Source: Centroberyx gerrardi
Taxonomy: Eukaryota; Chordata; Actinopteri; Beryciformes; Berycidae
DNA length: 64,000 nucleotides
Assembly: GCF_048128805.1 (NCBI RefSeq)
Contig: NC_135998.1
Span: 21,908,063-21,972,062 of the forward strand
Direction of reading: 5' to 3'
A model generated the notes under the pieces. The model was not told where the DNA came from and did no database searches. It worked only from the letters and a program-made list of their open reading frames with translations. Positions 34,901 to 49,142 of the stretch are shown here, piece after piece. The translations under genes and the position numbers were made by a program. Position 1 is the first letter of the stretch; each line of letters begins with the position of its first letter.

Positions 34901-37900
34901 ACGTGGAAAGGCAGAGATGAATTTATAAAAGTAAGTCTCTTCCAGGTTGAACTGTGTTGTGCTGCTGTAAAAACTAATTAGGCACCTCTACATTCCCCCG
35001 TCTCAGGGTCCCTATAGGTGTGGGAGGGGCAGTCTGCCAGACATGCCCCGTTGTGCAGAGTGGCCTCCGGGTCCGAGCAGGCATCACAGTCGTTGTCGTC
35101 CGGCCCATCGCACAACGCGCAGTCAAGGTGACAGCGCCAACACACCCTTTGCTCTTTGTCCTCAAAGAACGTCTCAGGACAGTCTAGCACACAGAGGTCC
35201 TCATGGAGAAAGTGGTACTCCTCACAGCCTGCACAGAGAACAGCCTTGAGTGGAAGAATGATTTAGCACAACAAAGTGAAACTACATCAAATACAGTAAC
35301 ATAGAAAGGGATGCAAGAGAAAGACAGGAGATGAACAGAAAAGCCCTCTCTGGATGGCACAGGTTTCACTTGGGGACATCACAGAAATGAGAAGGCAGTA
35401 ATTTTAGATCCAAATGACTTTAATCTCACAAGAAGTGATCACAGATTTGACTTGTGATAGGTCTGTATGTAATGACAAGCACGCTCACACCTGTTGATTG
35501 TACCTGACTATTGACTATTGAAGTAAAACTGAAATGGTTATACTTTAAAATCTAAATAACTTCTACTGTTAATTTTGACATACTGTGTGTCTACAGCACT
35601 TTAAATTCCTAGCAAGCACTGGAATGACACTCAAATTAGATGAGGTAGCACACCAGATTGAAATGAAATCACCCAATGCGATCAGCCCAAATGGCATTAT
35701 TTTTGGGGCATTTTTGCCTTTACTTGATAGTTGACAGTAGAGATAGACAGGAAAGTTTGGGAGAGAGAGAGGGGTATGAGCCTGAGCCCCCAGGACGCTT
35801 ATCTTTCTTTATCTGGATATTTTTTTAAATAAAGAACAATAGGTATAGGGTTTTGACTGGAATCTGTTACAGAGCTAGAAAACCACTGACACAGTCATTC
35901 TAGACAGGATGAATATTGTGGATTTGGTGGATATGCTCAGGAAAAAAACAATAAGTACGAGAACTCCCCGGTAATATCACTGACATCCAGACAGCACTAA
36001 AAACTGAGAAGAGCAGAGGCTGGTTGAGACTGACTGAGCTAGGAGAGCTGGATTTGTCCTTCACATCTATTCCTTGCATTATGTTTCAGTACCTGTGCAC
36101 TGTCCAAGTGGGGTGCACTCCTGACAGGCTGAGGGGCAGCGTCGGCACTCCCCGTCCCAGACCGTGTGCGCTGGAGGACAGGCCTCCACACACTCGTGCT
36201 TGTGTAGGAGGAGAGGTTCCTCACAGCTTAGGCAATGAGTAGCATTCCTCCCGCAGGACGCACAGCCTGCCGCACAGCTACGACACACCTGGCCCACAGG
36301 ATAACCCCTGTGGAGGCAAAACAGAGACATTAACAGACACACACATGCACATACACACACTAGCCAATGCTCTGGCCTATGCATGTGTAAACAGACATAC
36401 TCTGCATGGATAAAAAAGCAGAACCCTCCCACAGGTACATGCATCCTCTCCAAATACATCATGTTAAGTCTAAATTAAACATTAATTTGTTAAGACATCT
36501 GACACCATCCAATTTCCAAACTAGGAATGATCAATTTCCAGCTATAGTTGGAGCATAATACATGTTACATCATGTAAAAAGCAAGTTAATACATTTAAAT
36601 TCAAATTAAAACAATTAAACAGTGATGGGATTAAGCCCTGACCTGACACACTGTTGGACACATTGTCCGTCCTGCAGGAATAAGGGAGCTTTACGAGTGG
36701 TCAGACAGCGGGTGCAGCGCTGAGCGTCCACACACTGCACACAGCCCTGCGGGCATGCCTCACACACGCCGCTCAGCCGGCTGGCAAAGAAGCCCGTCGG
36801 ACACTTTGACACACACGTCTGCTGTGTGGTCAGGAACCGCCCTGGAGGAGACAGAGTAAACAATATAGCTGCAAGCAGCGCTTAGCGGGGTCCAAGCACC
36901 CATAAGTAGTTTGTATCATCAGAAGTTTGCTTAAGCATGGTAGCACCGCCCAAGAGCTCATTTCTCTCAAATTTTGCACACTGTTACAAGGTTCTCAGAT
37001 GGACATACATGTTGATTTTGAAATTGATCAGCCATTGTAGACAAATAGAAACTAAAATTTGATTGGCTGACACGGATCATGTTTATTTGCTTGCGTTAGC
37101 CATAAACATTATGGACTGAAAAATGTTGAAATGTGAAGACTTTGTGCTGTAGGCCAACATCTGCCTTGGTCAGCATAGGAATGAATGGATGGATGTGAAT
37201 TATACAAGCAATGATCACTGGGGGCGCTAGACTTCCTAAGGATGTGGTAAAACCTGTAGTATAATAGCCAGTACGTGTGTGTTTTTTCACTGATCGTAAT
37301 GAAATTTAATGAAATGTTGACAATGTGTGAACATTTTCAAGATGATAGGCCAAAGTTTGACTGAACCAGCATCATCTGTATGCCATGTGTCAATTTGTTC
37401 CATATTTACACTGCTGTCATTCGGCTATCTTTTGACCGATCAACAAAAATGTCTTACAGTAGTTGGGGCCATGTATAAAGAACATAATTACCAAATCTCA
37501 AATCAATTGGATTTATGATTCACAAGATTTTTGGAAAAGTTAGAGTGGAGTGACGACATCGAAAGTATTAAGTTGCAATGTATGACATTTTCGGCATGAG
37601 CACAGAAATCATTTCATGCAACTTGGAGATGTCTATGACAAACTGATGATCCATGAGGGCCATTTGAATATGACAAAAGGAGGAAAAAAACACAAGTACA
37701 AAGACTACTTGTCTAACTACTGACCAAGCTTGAGGATGATCGGACATTTCATTGATGAGTTAGAGCTACTTGTGGTGACTTAATGGGTTGGACAACAAAT
37801 TGGAGTCTAACAAGACACTATCTCTGTATGAGAGAAAGAAGGCAGCACTGAAAACAGCATGTGTGCTTAGTCAACTTTCCCTGGAGAAATAAAGGTTAAA

Positions 37901-39964
37901 AAAAAAACTACAGAGCACACACAAACATATGTGTTTGCATATACGCAGTCATGCAAATACACACTGTGCTTATCTCTCAGTCTCTCTCTTTCTCTCTCTC
38001 TCACAGACACGCAAGTGGTCTCACCAAGAAAATATTCGGAAACTGCTGTTCCAGGCAAAGAAGACAAAGCAACAATCTGGACTAACAGACTGACAGAGTG
38101 GCAGACAGACCTCTGATACACGTGTTACACTGGTTCTTCTCCTCTCCAGAACAGGACTCACAGGAGGGGTGGCATTCATCACACTCCCCATCATCTGGAG
38201 GAGGAAAACATGACACCAGGAATAACCATGACACAGCCGCAGTGAAATGAAAGGGGCCTCTCACTACAGCACATCATATACACAAAACAGAGGTTCAACA
38301 TCAGCCAGATATGGACTTTGATTGCTGCGCCTTTCCCTCCTTCTTCCCTCCCTCTTCCTACCTTCCCTCCCTCTGCTGCACCTTCAGTTTTCTCTTCTCA
38401 CTAAAGCATGAACTATAGGTCATATAAGGCAGTGTTGCTGCAAGTTCAATAAACACAACTAATATTATTACTGATAACCAGCTATTTCCAGTGTGAAGCG
38501 ATTGGCAATGATGCAAGAGCCCAATTGGATCCTGCAACATTGTTTGGCTACCATTTCCAAAGGCTGTGTGGCTATAAATCTAACATTTTATAGTTGTCGA
38601 GATGCAAAGTTTAACAATAGCCTCACTTCTGTGTGTCCATTTTAAACCTTGGTGTTAACTGCTTTCTCAGTGTTATCCTCGTTAATTCAGATGTCTTGCC
38701 TCCCACTAATTACCATATGTTGTTTTAAGTTGTTTCCAACTAATCCTTCCATCTCCTGTGAGGAAAGGGAAGAAACTAAATGTTCAGCACATATAATCAA
38801 TTATTTCAAAGTCTATATCTGGCTGATGTTGAATAGTCTCCCTCTGTTTTGAGCACCGAAGTTGGTACAGGGTTCAGGGGAGGTGGCACACAGACCAATT
38901 ACCCTTGAAGATTTCTTTTCTGCCCCTGCGAAAGTACCCAAATCCCTTATTCATTATAGCCAGACAGTCGGATTAGCGGAATACAGAAGTATTAGTCTCA
39001 CCACTGAGAAAGGTCTTAATAGGGCAGACCTCACGGTTAGACACACACTCTCCGTTCTCCAGCCTCCACCCCTCCTCACACGACACGCAGTCGCCATCCT
39101 CCGGGCCGTTACACGTCACACAGTCTAAGTGGCACTCCTCGCAGTCGTGGGTGTCTTCATCGCCATAGAAACCGTCGGGGCACATTGTAACACACCTTCC
39201 CTCTATAACAAAAAGAGGAGATTCCTTACTCTCTCCTCCTTCCTTACACACAGATTGCTTACACACATCTGCACACACACACCACATGTGCAGACACACA
39301 CAAAGCAACCAATGATGCTTCATGGCTTCATGTCACGGTCAAGTGGGACAGTTTCACCTGATAAGAAGAGGTCGGTCTCACACCAGTAGCACTCATGTTC
39401 ATCACAGCTCACACAGTTGTCATCACATGGAACGCAGGCCATCTCCTCTTCCACACTGTACGTCTTAGCCGGGCAGTTCTTGTAGCAGCCATCCTGAAAA
39501 CTGATAACAAAGGCAAACAGTCAATACCTGCAGTGTTCCCTCACTCAAAAAAAAAAAACCCAAAACATCCTACTCTCACAGCAACAGTGGCCCATTCACT
39601 CTAATATGGCAGTGAACTGAAAGGCAGAGTGAGTGCAGAAAGGCAAGATCACACATGGGGAGAGGGAGGGCACACAGCCTTACTTGTAAAAGCCCTCAGT
39701 GCAGGACAGGCAATGCCTAGGGTTATCTGTTGGAAACAGACAACAAACTCAGCTCCTCTTTGAGACAACACTACCGCCAGCAGCCCTTGAACATGAGGGG
39801 CAACACACTCGGACAGGAGTTCGATCTAGGCGGGGCTCATTTAGGGAAAAACCTTATTGTGTTTACTGAGTTGTGACTTACACAAGACACACTTCTTACA
39901 GCCTTCCTCGCAGGCCATGCAGTCATCATAATCTGGATCTTCCACTTCGCCTGAGAGACAAAGA

Positions 39965-39999
<35 letters not shown>

Positions 40000-41848
40000 T
40001 AGGAGAGAGATACAGCGAGAGAAACAATGAGAACAAAAGGGGGAGAAAGAGGGGAGGGTGGGGTGGACAGGTGTGAGACAATGCTTTCCAAGGTCACCTC
40101 TGATATTGTGGCACTGTGTAAGAAAATGGGCACATGAAAACTAGCCCATGAATAAAGGCGTGACCTTGCCCACCTTCTCCACACTCCAGCTTAGCACACA
40201 CGCCATCAGAGAGGTAGTAGGAGGAGTTACACTTGAGGCAGTGGACCAAGCTGGTGCAGAGGCTGCATTGGTCAGAGCAAGGCTCACAGCTCCTCTCCTT
40301 GGTGTGGTAGAGGGCCTCGGGACAGGCATCGACACACTGGCCTTTATACAGGTAACGCTCCATCCTAAACTTATCTGGGGAAGAAAGAGCATTTAAAGGA
40401 ATGCATTCATCGAAAAACTCGATTTACTCTTTACCTCTCTTTTACCTAATCAGCCTCTCTGTATCTCTTCTCTCTCTCTTTCTCTCTCTCTCACACATAC
40501 ACAATGTGATTTACTTATTTCTTCCTCACCAGTGTCACAGCTGGTACAGTTGGCAGCCCCTGCATCTACACAGGTGGCACAGGTGTGGTCGCACAGGTGG
40601 CACTGTCCACCTGATTGGTACTTCCCCTTGGCACACTCCACCATGCAGCGACCCTCATCTAGAGCCCTGGAGCAGACGACAACATCAAAAACAACATTAC
40701 TTTTTGAACTGCAACACCACTAAATCAACAGTTATTAAATTTGTCAGTGTAAATGAGCTGACCTTATCTGTCAGATAGAAATGGGTCACAGGGAGAAGAA
40801 GAGAGGGAGGGGAGGGCAGGTTACGGCAGCTATATGGAACCCTTTCACACTCTATACCGCAGTGGGACGCCATATTTTTTACTCAGAGAAACACTGGGAC
40901 TCTGCATGTCCCCTCTGACCCCGGTTCTGTAATGCCAAGCCCAACTCACCGTGAAGAAGCACAGCTGATGCAGTCCTCACTGTGCGGCCCTGTGCACTTC
41001 AGACACGTTGCATCACACGCGCGGCACTTCCCATTACTGTCCTGGTACTCTCCTGATAGACACATACCAAAAGAACAGCGCTGGCTCAGAACTCAATCCC
41101 CATCTGAGGCATAGAGGTAGACTTTAAAATGAGATGCCAATGAATGGATGGCAGATATAGATAGATTGATTCTGAATGAAGGGTGACAGAATAATACATA
41201 TCTGATTACAAATGAATAGATATAAAATGTCCATATAACAGCCCTGCTACTCTCATGAAACATTATTCACTATTGTTAATGTATGATATTGAATGAGCTG
41301 AAAGAAATCATTTGACGGGTTTCATTCCTAAATCGATATATATGCTGGAAAAAATCTGCTACCTGGAATTCATCAGGCAATATTTGAAAAATATAAATGA
41401 TTCTGTCCTCAAAAAATCAACTATTTTATAAGCAAATGCCTTCATATAACTGCTAACTTCAGTACTAGCCCATAATGTGCTTATGGTCCATGCCAGCAAT
41501 CAATATGGGAGAGTGGGTGTCATTTTTTTAAATGGTGGATATCTCATTTTGGAACAAAACTCTTTTCTATTTTCTGCCATTAAAGCAGCCAGTTAGAAAA
41601 ATAAGCAAAAACATAATTTATCCAGGTTGCATTATATTTATAGAGGCCTAGACTGCACCAGTGAGTTAACATGTAATAGAGAAAGAATTTGGATGACTGA
41701 CCGTCTCCACACACAGTGCTAACCACACACACTCCCTCCTGGAGACTGTGGCCACTGGAACAGCTGCTGCAGTTTCCCCTACTCTGCCCCACACAGGTGA
41801 GACAGCTGGCGTCACACCTGAGGAGGAAAGCACAGAGACTGAACGAAT

Positions 41849-41893
<45 letters not shown>

Positions 41894-44800
41894 AAGACTA
41901 CACTCGTACATAGGCACACAACAACACAGAGAGTACAAACAAACACACACACACACAGAAGCCAACCACCAGAATAAGGCCTGCCATCAGCAGATAAACA
42001 AACCACCCACACCTGAACACACACCAGTGAGCTCACCTCCTACATATCCTGTGCCCATCAGCTATCTCTGGGTTTGGCTCCGTGGCATAGAACCCAGCAC
42101 TGCAGGAGGACACACACCTCCACTCCTCCATCAAGTAGCCTTCTGCACAATGGTTACATGCCTCCATACCTGCACCTGATGCCACATAATAAGGAAACAT
42201 ACCCATTTTTTTTGTAGATGTAGGACTGGGTGATAAGCATAAGGATTTTTTTTCAATATTGATATTATCATGATATTGTTTACATATGCAAAATCACATG
42301 TTAAATAGACAAATTGACGTTCATCGCATTGAACTGCATGGTAATATTAAGTGTGATGTTAACAAAACTCTGAAATTTTCAAATAATATTCCTTAAATTG
42401 TTTCACACCTCATTTTGTCTGAGTTTTTAAATAAAATTTACTTATCATCAATTTAGACAGCAGAATTGTGTGTCACGATATCACAATATCATCATTTTAT
42501 CACTTTATGATTCCACTGCAAGACGATAAATGATAATATTGAATTATTGCCCGGCCCTATGTAGATGGAGACATTTTGCAATGCTGCATGACACAAAAGA
42601 GTGCTACAACACAACAACAATCTCTGGTCAATGACATTTTAACACTAGGCAGGACGTTTCGGTACAGTTCAGGACCACTGACCCCTGACCCTTGACCTCT
42701 GACCTCACCTGCACAGGTAGCGCAGGCCTTATGGCAGGGTTTGCAGGTACTCTCCTGCTCGTCGTGGTAGAATCCTGGCGCACAGCTCCGCTGGCACCGA
42801 TTCCCCTGCAGACTGAAGAGGGCGGAGAGAGCATGTGGCACCGTGACACACACAGCCAATCATGTGACACCATGAAGATGACTAATTTCCATTAGACTGC
42901 AGGCTCAGTTTTCCAACCCACAGCACACCATCACACGCACTTGGTGAACTGACTCAGTGAACATTGTATTCCGGAAACTTCCAACTCAACATTATGATGA
43001 ATTCTGTCTCTTTTCTGTGATGGCATTGCAGAGTGGGAATCGATACAAAATTCTCTTTGTTAATAAAGTATTCTACTATTACTGTGATATGAATGCAGAG
43101 TTCAAATGACTGGAGCTTTTCCTAATTGTTATGAATGTGCAGAGGGAGAGTATGCAGAGGGGGAATCAGTACTCTCAGTGGCTGGAAGGGAAGGAGCAGT
43201 GTTTACCGAGCAGTTAATTCAAGCATCATCAGAGAATTTGTTTCACCTTGTGCCTGGTTTGCATTCTGTGCAGATGCTGTAGGAGGTGCACTTCAAGCAG
43301 TTTTCGCTGCACTTTCTGCACGTATTCGCATCTGTGGGGAAATCAAACAATACACACGGCATACACATCAGAGCGATTAATCAATCTCACTCACGCACAC
43401 TTCAACTGCAGTTACATAAACAGACTATTCATTAGCAGGCCGATATTCAGCTGTCTTCAAACAGCCTCTCTGTAAGCATAGGCACGGATCCTTGAAGATT
43501 CACCTGAGAAAAGCACTTCTGAATCTAATTAATTAAGTGTGATCACAAACAATTTTGACAAAACAAACTTGTCGGAGAATGAGGTAATGTAGAAATGCAT
43601 AAAGGCCAGAAATCTAACCATAGTCGAGGTAGTAGTTATCCCCGCAGCTAGCTGTGCAGGTATTGGTCTCCTCGGTCAGGTGACGACCAGGTTGACAGGA
43701 GGTGCACTGGTCGCTTCGACTACCAGTGCAGCTCTCACAGGAGGAATAGCACCTCTTACAGCGCCGGCGGTCACCCCAGAAGCCCGCTGGACAATCTGAT
43801 ACACACATCCTATTGGATAGAGAGAGACCAAAAAATATACGTGATAAGAGGTTAGCCTCTGTCTTGAGAGATAGTGGAGGAAATGAGGATCTGGGTCCAC
43901 ATTAATCAACTATCTTTGAGTGGTGATGTGAAACCTGTATGCCTCCATAATGAAGTGCATGGACTTCTTGTCTTATATTCTTCAAGCATGCAAGCCCTAT
44001 GGAATCTTTATGAAGCATGTTTTGGCATGGAAAGGTGTTTAAACATGTGGACTAACTGATTCTTTTTAATTGCACATTTGTATGTGCCATGGGCTCTGTC
44101 GCTACAGTATTAACATCTAGAGTGTCCTCTAGATGTATTAAGAGTACTCTGCACTGTGTGTGATCACTCTAACCTTGTGTTGTTCTTGAACTTGAGAAAA
44201 AAATTTAAACACGTGACACACTGCTGGGGGCCGGGCCCCTCACAACCATCGTCACTGCATTCTGGGTCGCAGGGTCCTGCAAGGGCAAACACACTCAAAG
44301 TCAACACATCATCATGGCAACAACAAGGAAGCGATGCAGACTCCCTATTCGATTCCCCATTCAGATGGAAAAACACCTAAACAGACTGAACTCTACAAAG
44401 GAGTGCAGTTAGTAGCTGTGGGTGGGGTCTCAACTGGAACAAGGACCAGTTTAGAGTGGGTGACTCACCACTGTATTCTTCAGTGAGGTCACTATCCATC
44501 GGCATCTCAGCTGATCGGGCTTGCTCGCGATGCATGGGATACGGCTGCTCTGACGTGCCATAAACCACCAGGGACCACTCCTTCAGCGTCCCTATAAAAT
44601 AACAGAGAAATAGAAAGAGAGCAACAGGAGAGGCTCGTCTCAGGAGGCCTGTACTGTATTTTAGCTGCTGTTCTAGTTGAGGTTTGATGTATTTTTCATA
44701 ATACTGAGATGATACAAAGAGAAACAGCAGACCTAGTTCAGTGCCGTTTCTCTTCTGAGAGGGAGTATCCTGGATTTCCAAACTCCATTCCCCCGCTGCT

Positions 44801-47800
44801 GCCTCTCCCCAGCAGTGGGTTGTCATAAACTCCCAGTTCTTAAATCCCTCAGTGGAGTGGTCTAGAGGCCTGAACAAAAACAGCGGCTTTAATCATGACT
44901 ACACTTGTTTTTTTGCAAGAACTACATATTATATATAGTCCTGAAAAAAAAAAGGCTTATCATGCTCATTCAATTGTTTTATATCACATTGCTCAACAAA
45001 AATGAAAGAATTGGGTCGATCTTGCCCAAGCTAGCTAATTTGTGGTATATTTTTAGCATGGCAGAGTTCGCCCCAAGTTAGCCAATGTTTGCCACTAGTG
45101 GCAAATTGACAGGAATGAAAAGACTGCCAGAAGCTTGCCCAGATACCAGTTCCCATGAATTAGCATATGAATATTTGTTTCTGCAAACTTGAGCACCATT
45201 GTTGCAAATTACCAGCTGTGTTTGCCAGAATCTACAATTTTTTTCTAATGGGGCGGGGTGCACAACAGATGAATTTATCACTGCTAGTTTATCAAGAGCA
45301 AGGAAGGGGTCCCCCGAAGAATTAATGGTTGCAGATTAGGTGGAAACTATGTTGTGAAGCTTTAATTTAAGGGAGTGTAGCAATGCCTATTTAGTTGAGT
45401 GTCCACACCTTATTTCCAAGAGGGTGCAGCGTTCTCTGTTACCTGTTAGCTAGCAGCTGAGACATGGTGCCTGAAGGTGATGTGAGCGTGATGGAAAGGT
45501 CGCCACGACGACTGTGAATGATGGTAACACGGACAATGACATGCTCCACATAAACAACATGCTGCAGGGGTTTACCAGAGCAGCCTGTGCTCTCATACAC
45601 AGACCTCAGCACAGAGCCTGGACGAATAGGTCTGTCATAGGATGCAGAGAGAGAAAAAACAAAACGAGAGAGACACAGTGAGTGGCAAGAAAAGAGTCAG
45701 ATAAAAAGAAGCACAAAAAAGAGTTACAGAAAAAGGAGCAATAAAAAAATTACACCCATTCGAGTGGGTGAGCATGAGTGTGAGAGAAAGCCACATGAGA
45801 GAGTAAGACAGAAATAGAGTAGGTGTGATAAAAGGAGAGGAATCAAGGGAAATCCTAATTCAAAGAGGAGATTTCTTCACAACTGTCAGGTGGCTGGCAG
45901 TACGGTTAGCGCAATACCTGCTCAGCTGGATGGGAGCCTCCTCCTCACACACACGCTGGGGAGGGACTTGTCTCCACTGCTCAGCCTCCTTCACCATGCT
46001 CTCCGCATCCAGAAGGCCAAAGCCATACAGGTGGCTCACTGACAGACAGACAGAATAACCAACAGACACCACCCAGCCCACCCCACCCAACCCCAAAAAC
46101 AAACACACACGCATACAAATACACACACACACACACACACCATAAATACATTAGCTAGGACATAAAAGTCACTGTAGCTTATAAAATACTTCACAGACTC
46201 CTGGGACTTCGTGGGCGTTTATCACCGTTGTGCTCAGAATATCTCATTAGTTTGTACGCTTGCTGTTTTATAGCTTTCCTAAAAAGTGCTGAGAGAACAT
46301 TTACCAAAATATGCTTTTATAGTCTATCTTATCTTAGCTCATCTTGACTATCATAAGGTTTGATCAGATTAAATCCAAAGGTTATCCTTATGTTGTTCTT
46401 TAAACTATTGGTAATTGTAAATATTGAAAGAAAAAACCTGTCATTTGTATAAAAGTAGCATCAATGCAAAAGCAATACCCTTGTATCCAGCCCCATTTAA
46501 GTGCCAGTCAGGAGCGTTAAGATGACGTGCTTGTGACGTTCGGACAATAATATGCTGCACATCCCTCCAAGTAAGCAAGGGGCTGAGGAAGGTTCAAACA
46601 GACAAAAACAAACTGACTGATCATACCTATTGATTGCAATTGTGTCTATGTATGAATTTTGTGTGTGGGAGAGCTGGTTACTTTGCATCCAAAGTGAGAG
46701 CGATGACCCCTGCAGCCATGGGGGACGAGACTGAGGTCCCTGAATGATCCTTGTTGCAGCCCTGCCTTAGAGCCAAGGTAACCTGTCAATGGAAGGACAG
46801 CAGATCTTCTTTTTATCTTTTCAATGTTTAATTGTATTGTTATGCTAATATTATAGTCTTGGGCTATATCTGCTCAGCTGAATGGCCTTAATGGAGTCAC
46901 CAGCAAAACACTTACACTTATTCACACTATTTATTAGTGCACTTGCTTCAGCAAGAACACTTTCTTCTATACTATTATTCTTCTGCCCAGTTTTTTGGAC
47001 TTCAACTGCTACTAGTAACTAACTACTACTAGTAACCGACTAGCAACACCCCAGCAACCAGTACTCACCTAGCAACCAGTGGTAATCACCTCGGAAACAC
47101 TTAGAAACACCCTAGCAACCTCCATTAATCATCTATCAACCATCCAGTAACACCCTAGCAGCTGCTAGTAATCACCTAGTGACCACCTAGTAACACCCTA
47201 GCAACCACTACTAATCACCTAGCAACCACCTAGTCACACCCTAGAAACCACTGGTAATCACATATCAATCACTAGCAACCACTTAGTAACACCCTGGCAA
47301 CCACAAGGAATCACCTAGCAACACCCTGCAACCACCTAATAACAATCTAGCAACCACTAGTAATCACCTACCAACTATCTAGTGAAACCCTTGCAACCAC
47401 TGGTAAACACCTAGTAACTACCTAATAATCAGTATTAAACACCCGCCTGTTAACACCCTAGCCACCACTGGTAATCACCACACAACCACTACTACTAGTA
47501 ACACCCTCGTAACCACTAGTAATCACTCAAGCATCCACCAATCCACCAAATGAGTGGTGTATGTCTAATAGTGCTGGATTTAAACCCGTAGTGGATGCAT
47601 ACGCAAATCATGATTTTTTTGTTCCCATGATAATGAGGCAAGGCTTAATTCAATGATATGTTAAAATATCGGATACTCAAAATTACTGCAGCAGAAAATA
47701 AGATCTTTTGAAAGGTTTGTTTGGCTATTTGGATTGGCTGCTATCATTACTGCAAGACATTATTGCCAGTAAGTCAGACAATAAAAGTAGGGGGTATTCC

Positions 47801-49083
47801 GTCCAAGAGTATCTCTCTTCCAGCTTTAAGAAGCTGAAATAATTTGGCCATACTGTCTATGGTGGCATGCAATATCTCCTGCTTCTTCAGTTTTCTTTCT
47901 GTTTTTTCTCTCCTTTGTATAGGCTACTCATTTAAATCATTTTCATGCAATCGATATTCAGCTCATGTGGCCAGCTTGAAAAGCACAATGGCAATGTGCT
48001 TTCTGTTTGAAGATAGGTTCAGTCAGACTCGTCAAAATCAGCTCACAAAATGCTGTTTGACAGTTTGTTTTAGCCAACACTAATTAGTTAGAACTGTCTA
48101 GAACTGTTGCTCACTAGAGTTAGCATGAGTTTGGCTCACAACTGGGTGGAAGATCTACTCACGCAGAAAGTGTTGTGAGAAAGTTTGGCTCTCGCCTTGC
48201 CGTCTGCAAACTATTGTACAGACAGTAGCAACAAGCTGTTCCAGAATAATTATCATAACACACGACACATGAAATGATCAGGAGAAGCAGGAGCAGAGAG
48301 TGTTGCAGTGAATCTCAACATCATTTTGTCTGATAAGTCAATGGACCCTTGCCAATTGTTGAGTGACATTAAATCTAACATTGACCTGCCATGCCTTAAT
48401 GGATTAGTCTTAAAGAGTGTGCTTGCAATTGGTAATTGAGTGGGGCTCTTCAGGTAAGCAGTGATTTAGATAAAGTTTGTAGTGAATAAGATGGAAATTC
48501 AGCACTATTATCTTGCACAACTGATGACAATGTGCACAATTTGTCCATACAAAGCAATCTTAGTAAATCAAGGCCTTTGTATATCTTATGGTACCAGTGC
48601 TATACTGTAGATTTCTAATGTTACTCTCACAGCATCTGTATCCACCAGCCTTTACTCACCATCCTGGAGCTCTCTATCCCTCCACCACTGTAAGCTGTTG
48701 CCAGGGTGGAGGAGCACTGCTCCAGGTAATCTGGCTTGCTTCCACCCTGGGTGCTGCTGCTGATAGAGATAGTGTAGATACTGTTGGTGTAACCATCACA
48801 GGAGCAATGGTCGCCTCTGCGCCCTCCATTCCCAGACGCCCAGACAAAAACAGAGCCCCTCCCATGCCTGCCCTGAGATTAATAAGGGGAAGCAGACAGG
48901 AGGGATTCATTTATTAATGATATTTACATATTGATAAGGAGATAAAGATAAGCCCTTGAAGTAAATATACAGCCGCAGGTGAGAGACACAATCAGAAACA
49001 AACATTAAACACACATATACTCACACATACTCATGCACACACACACTCACAGACACTCACACACACGCACGCATGCACGCACG

Positions 49084-49142
<59 letters not shown>

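Larger units (their letters stand above)
32223..44276 (-). other. pcsk5: pcsk5 Cys-rich exons 15-36: 22 furin-like repeats
   Basis: Exons 44174-44276, 43619-43809, 43247-43331, 42709-42812, 42037-42169, 41702-41817, 40950-41052, 40530-40666, 40174-40374, 39882-39950, 39684-39726, 39358-39500, 39035-39202, 38111-38194, 36643-36841, 36093-36307, 34986-35228, 34368-34604, 34037-34214, 33044-33261, 32678-32778 and 32223-32436. Each junction preserves frame. Reading across them I count 22 repeats of the C-x2-C-x3-C-x2-C type, from [10 protein letters not shown] to [11 protein letters not shown], the same number as mammalian PC5B. This region tethers the enzyme to cell-surface and matrix partners in the family. 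Exon 25 is only 43 nt. Donors after 34986 (GTGCCT) and 38111 (GTCTGT) are weak, but they are the only ones that keep frame. Exon 36 has a run of eight Glu encoded by a GAG/GAA microsatellite. Confidence 0.9.

Noticed and set aside
39357..39493. pcsk5 exon 26 starting at 39493 (TTTCAG/GATGGC)
   Set aside because: That acceptor breaks frame with the 43-nt exon 25; the upstream acceptor TTATCAG with exon start at 39500 restores it.
42709..42805. pcsk5 exon 18 starting at 42805
   Set aside because: It would break frame with exon 17 (ends in phase 2); the acceptor giving a start at 42812 keeps the frame.
44377..44877. 166-codon minus-strand ORF taken as one exon
   Set aside because: It spans two pcsk5 P-domain exons (44733-44869 and 44469-44591) plus an intron that happens to be open; splice sites and homology show two exons.
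47010..47540. Possible CRISPR-like repeat array
   Set aside because: Units are degenerate and contiguous without unique spacers, and the setting is a vertebrate intron; it is a minisatellite.
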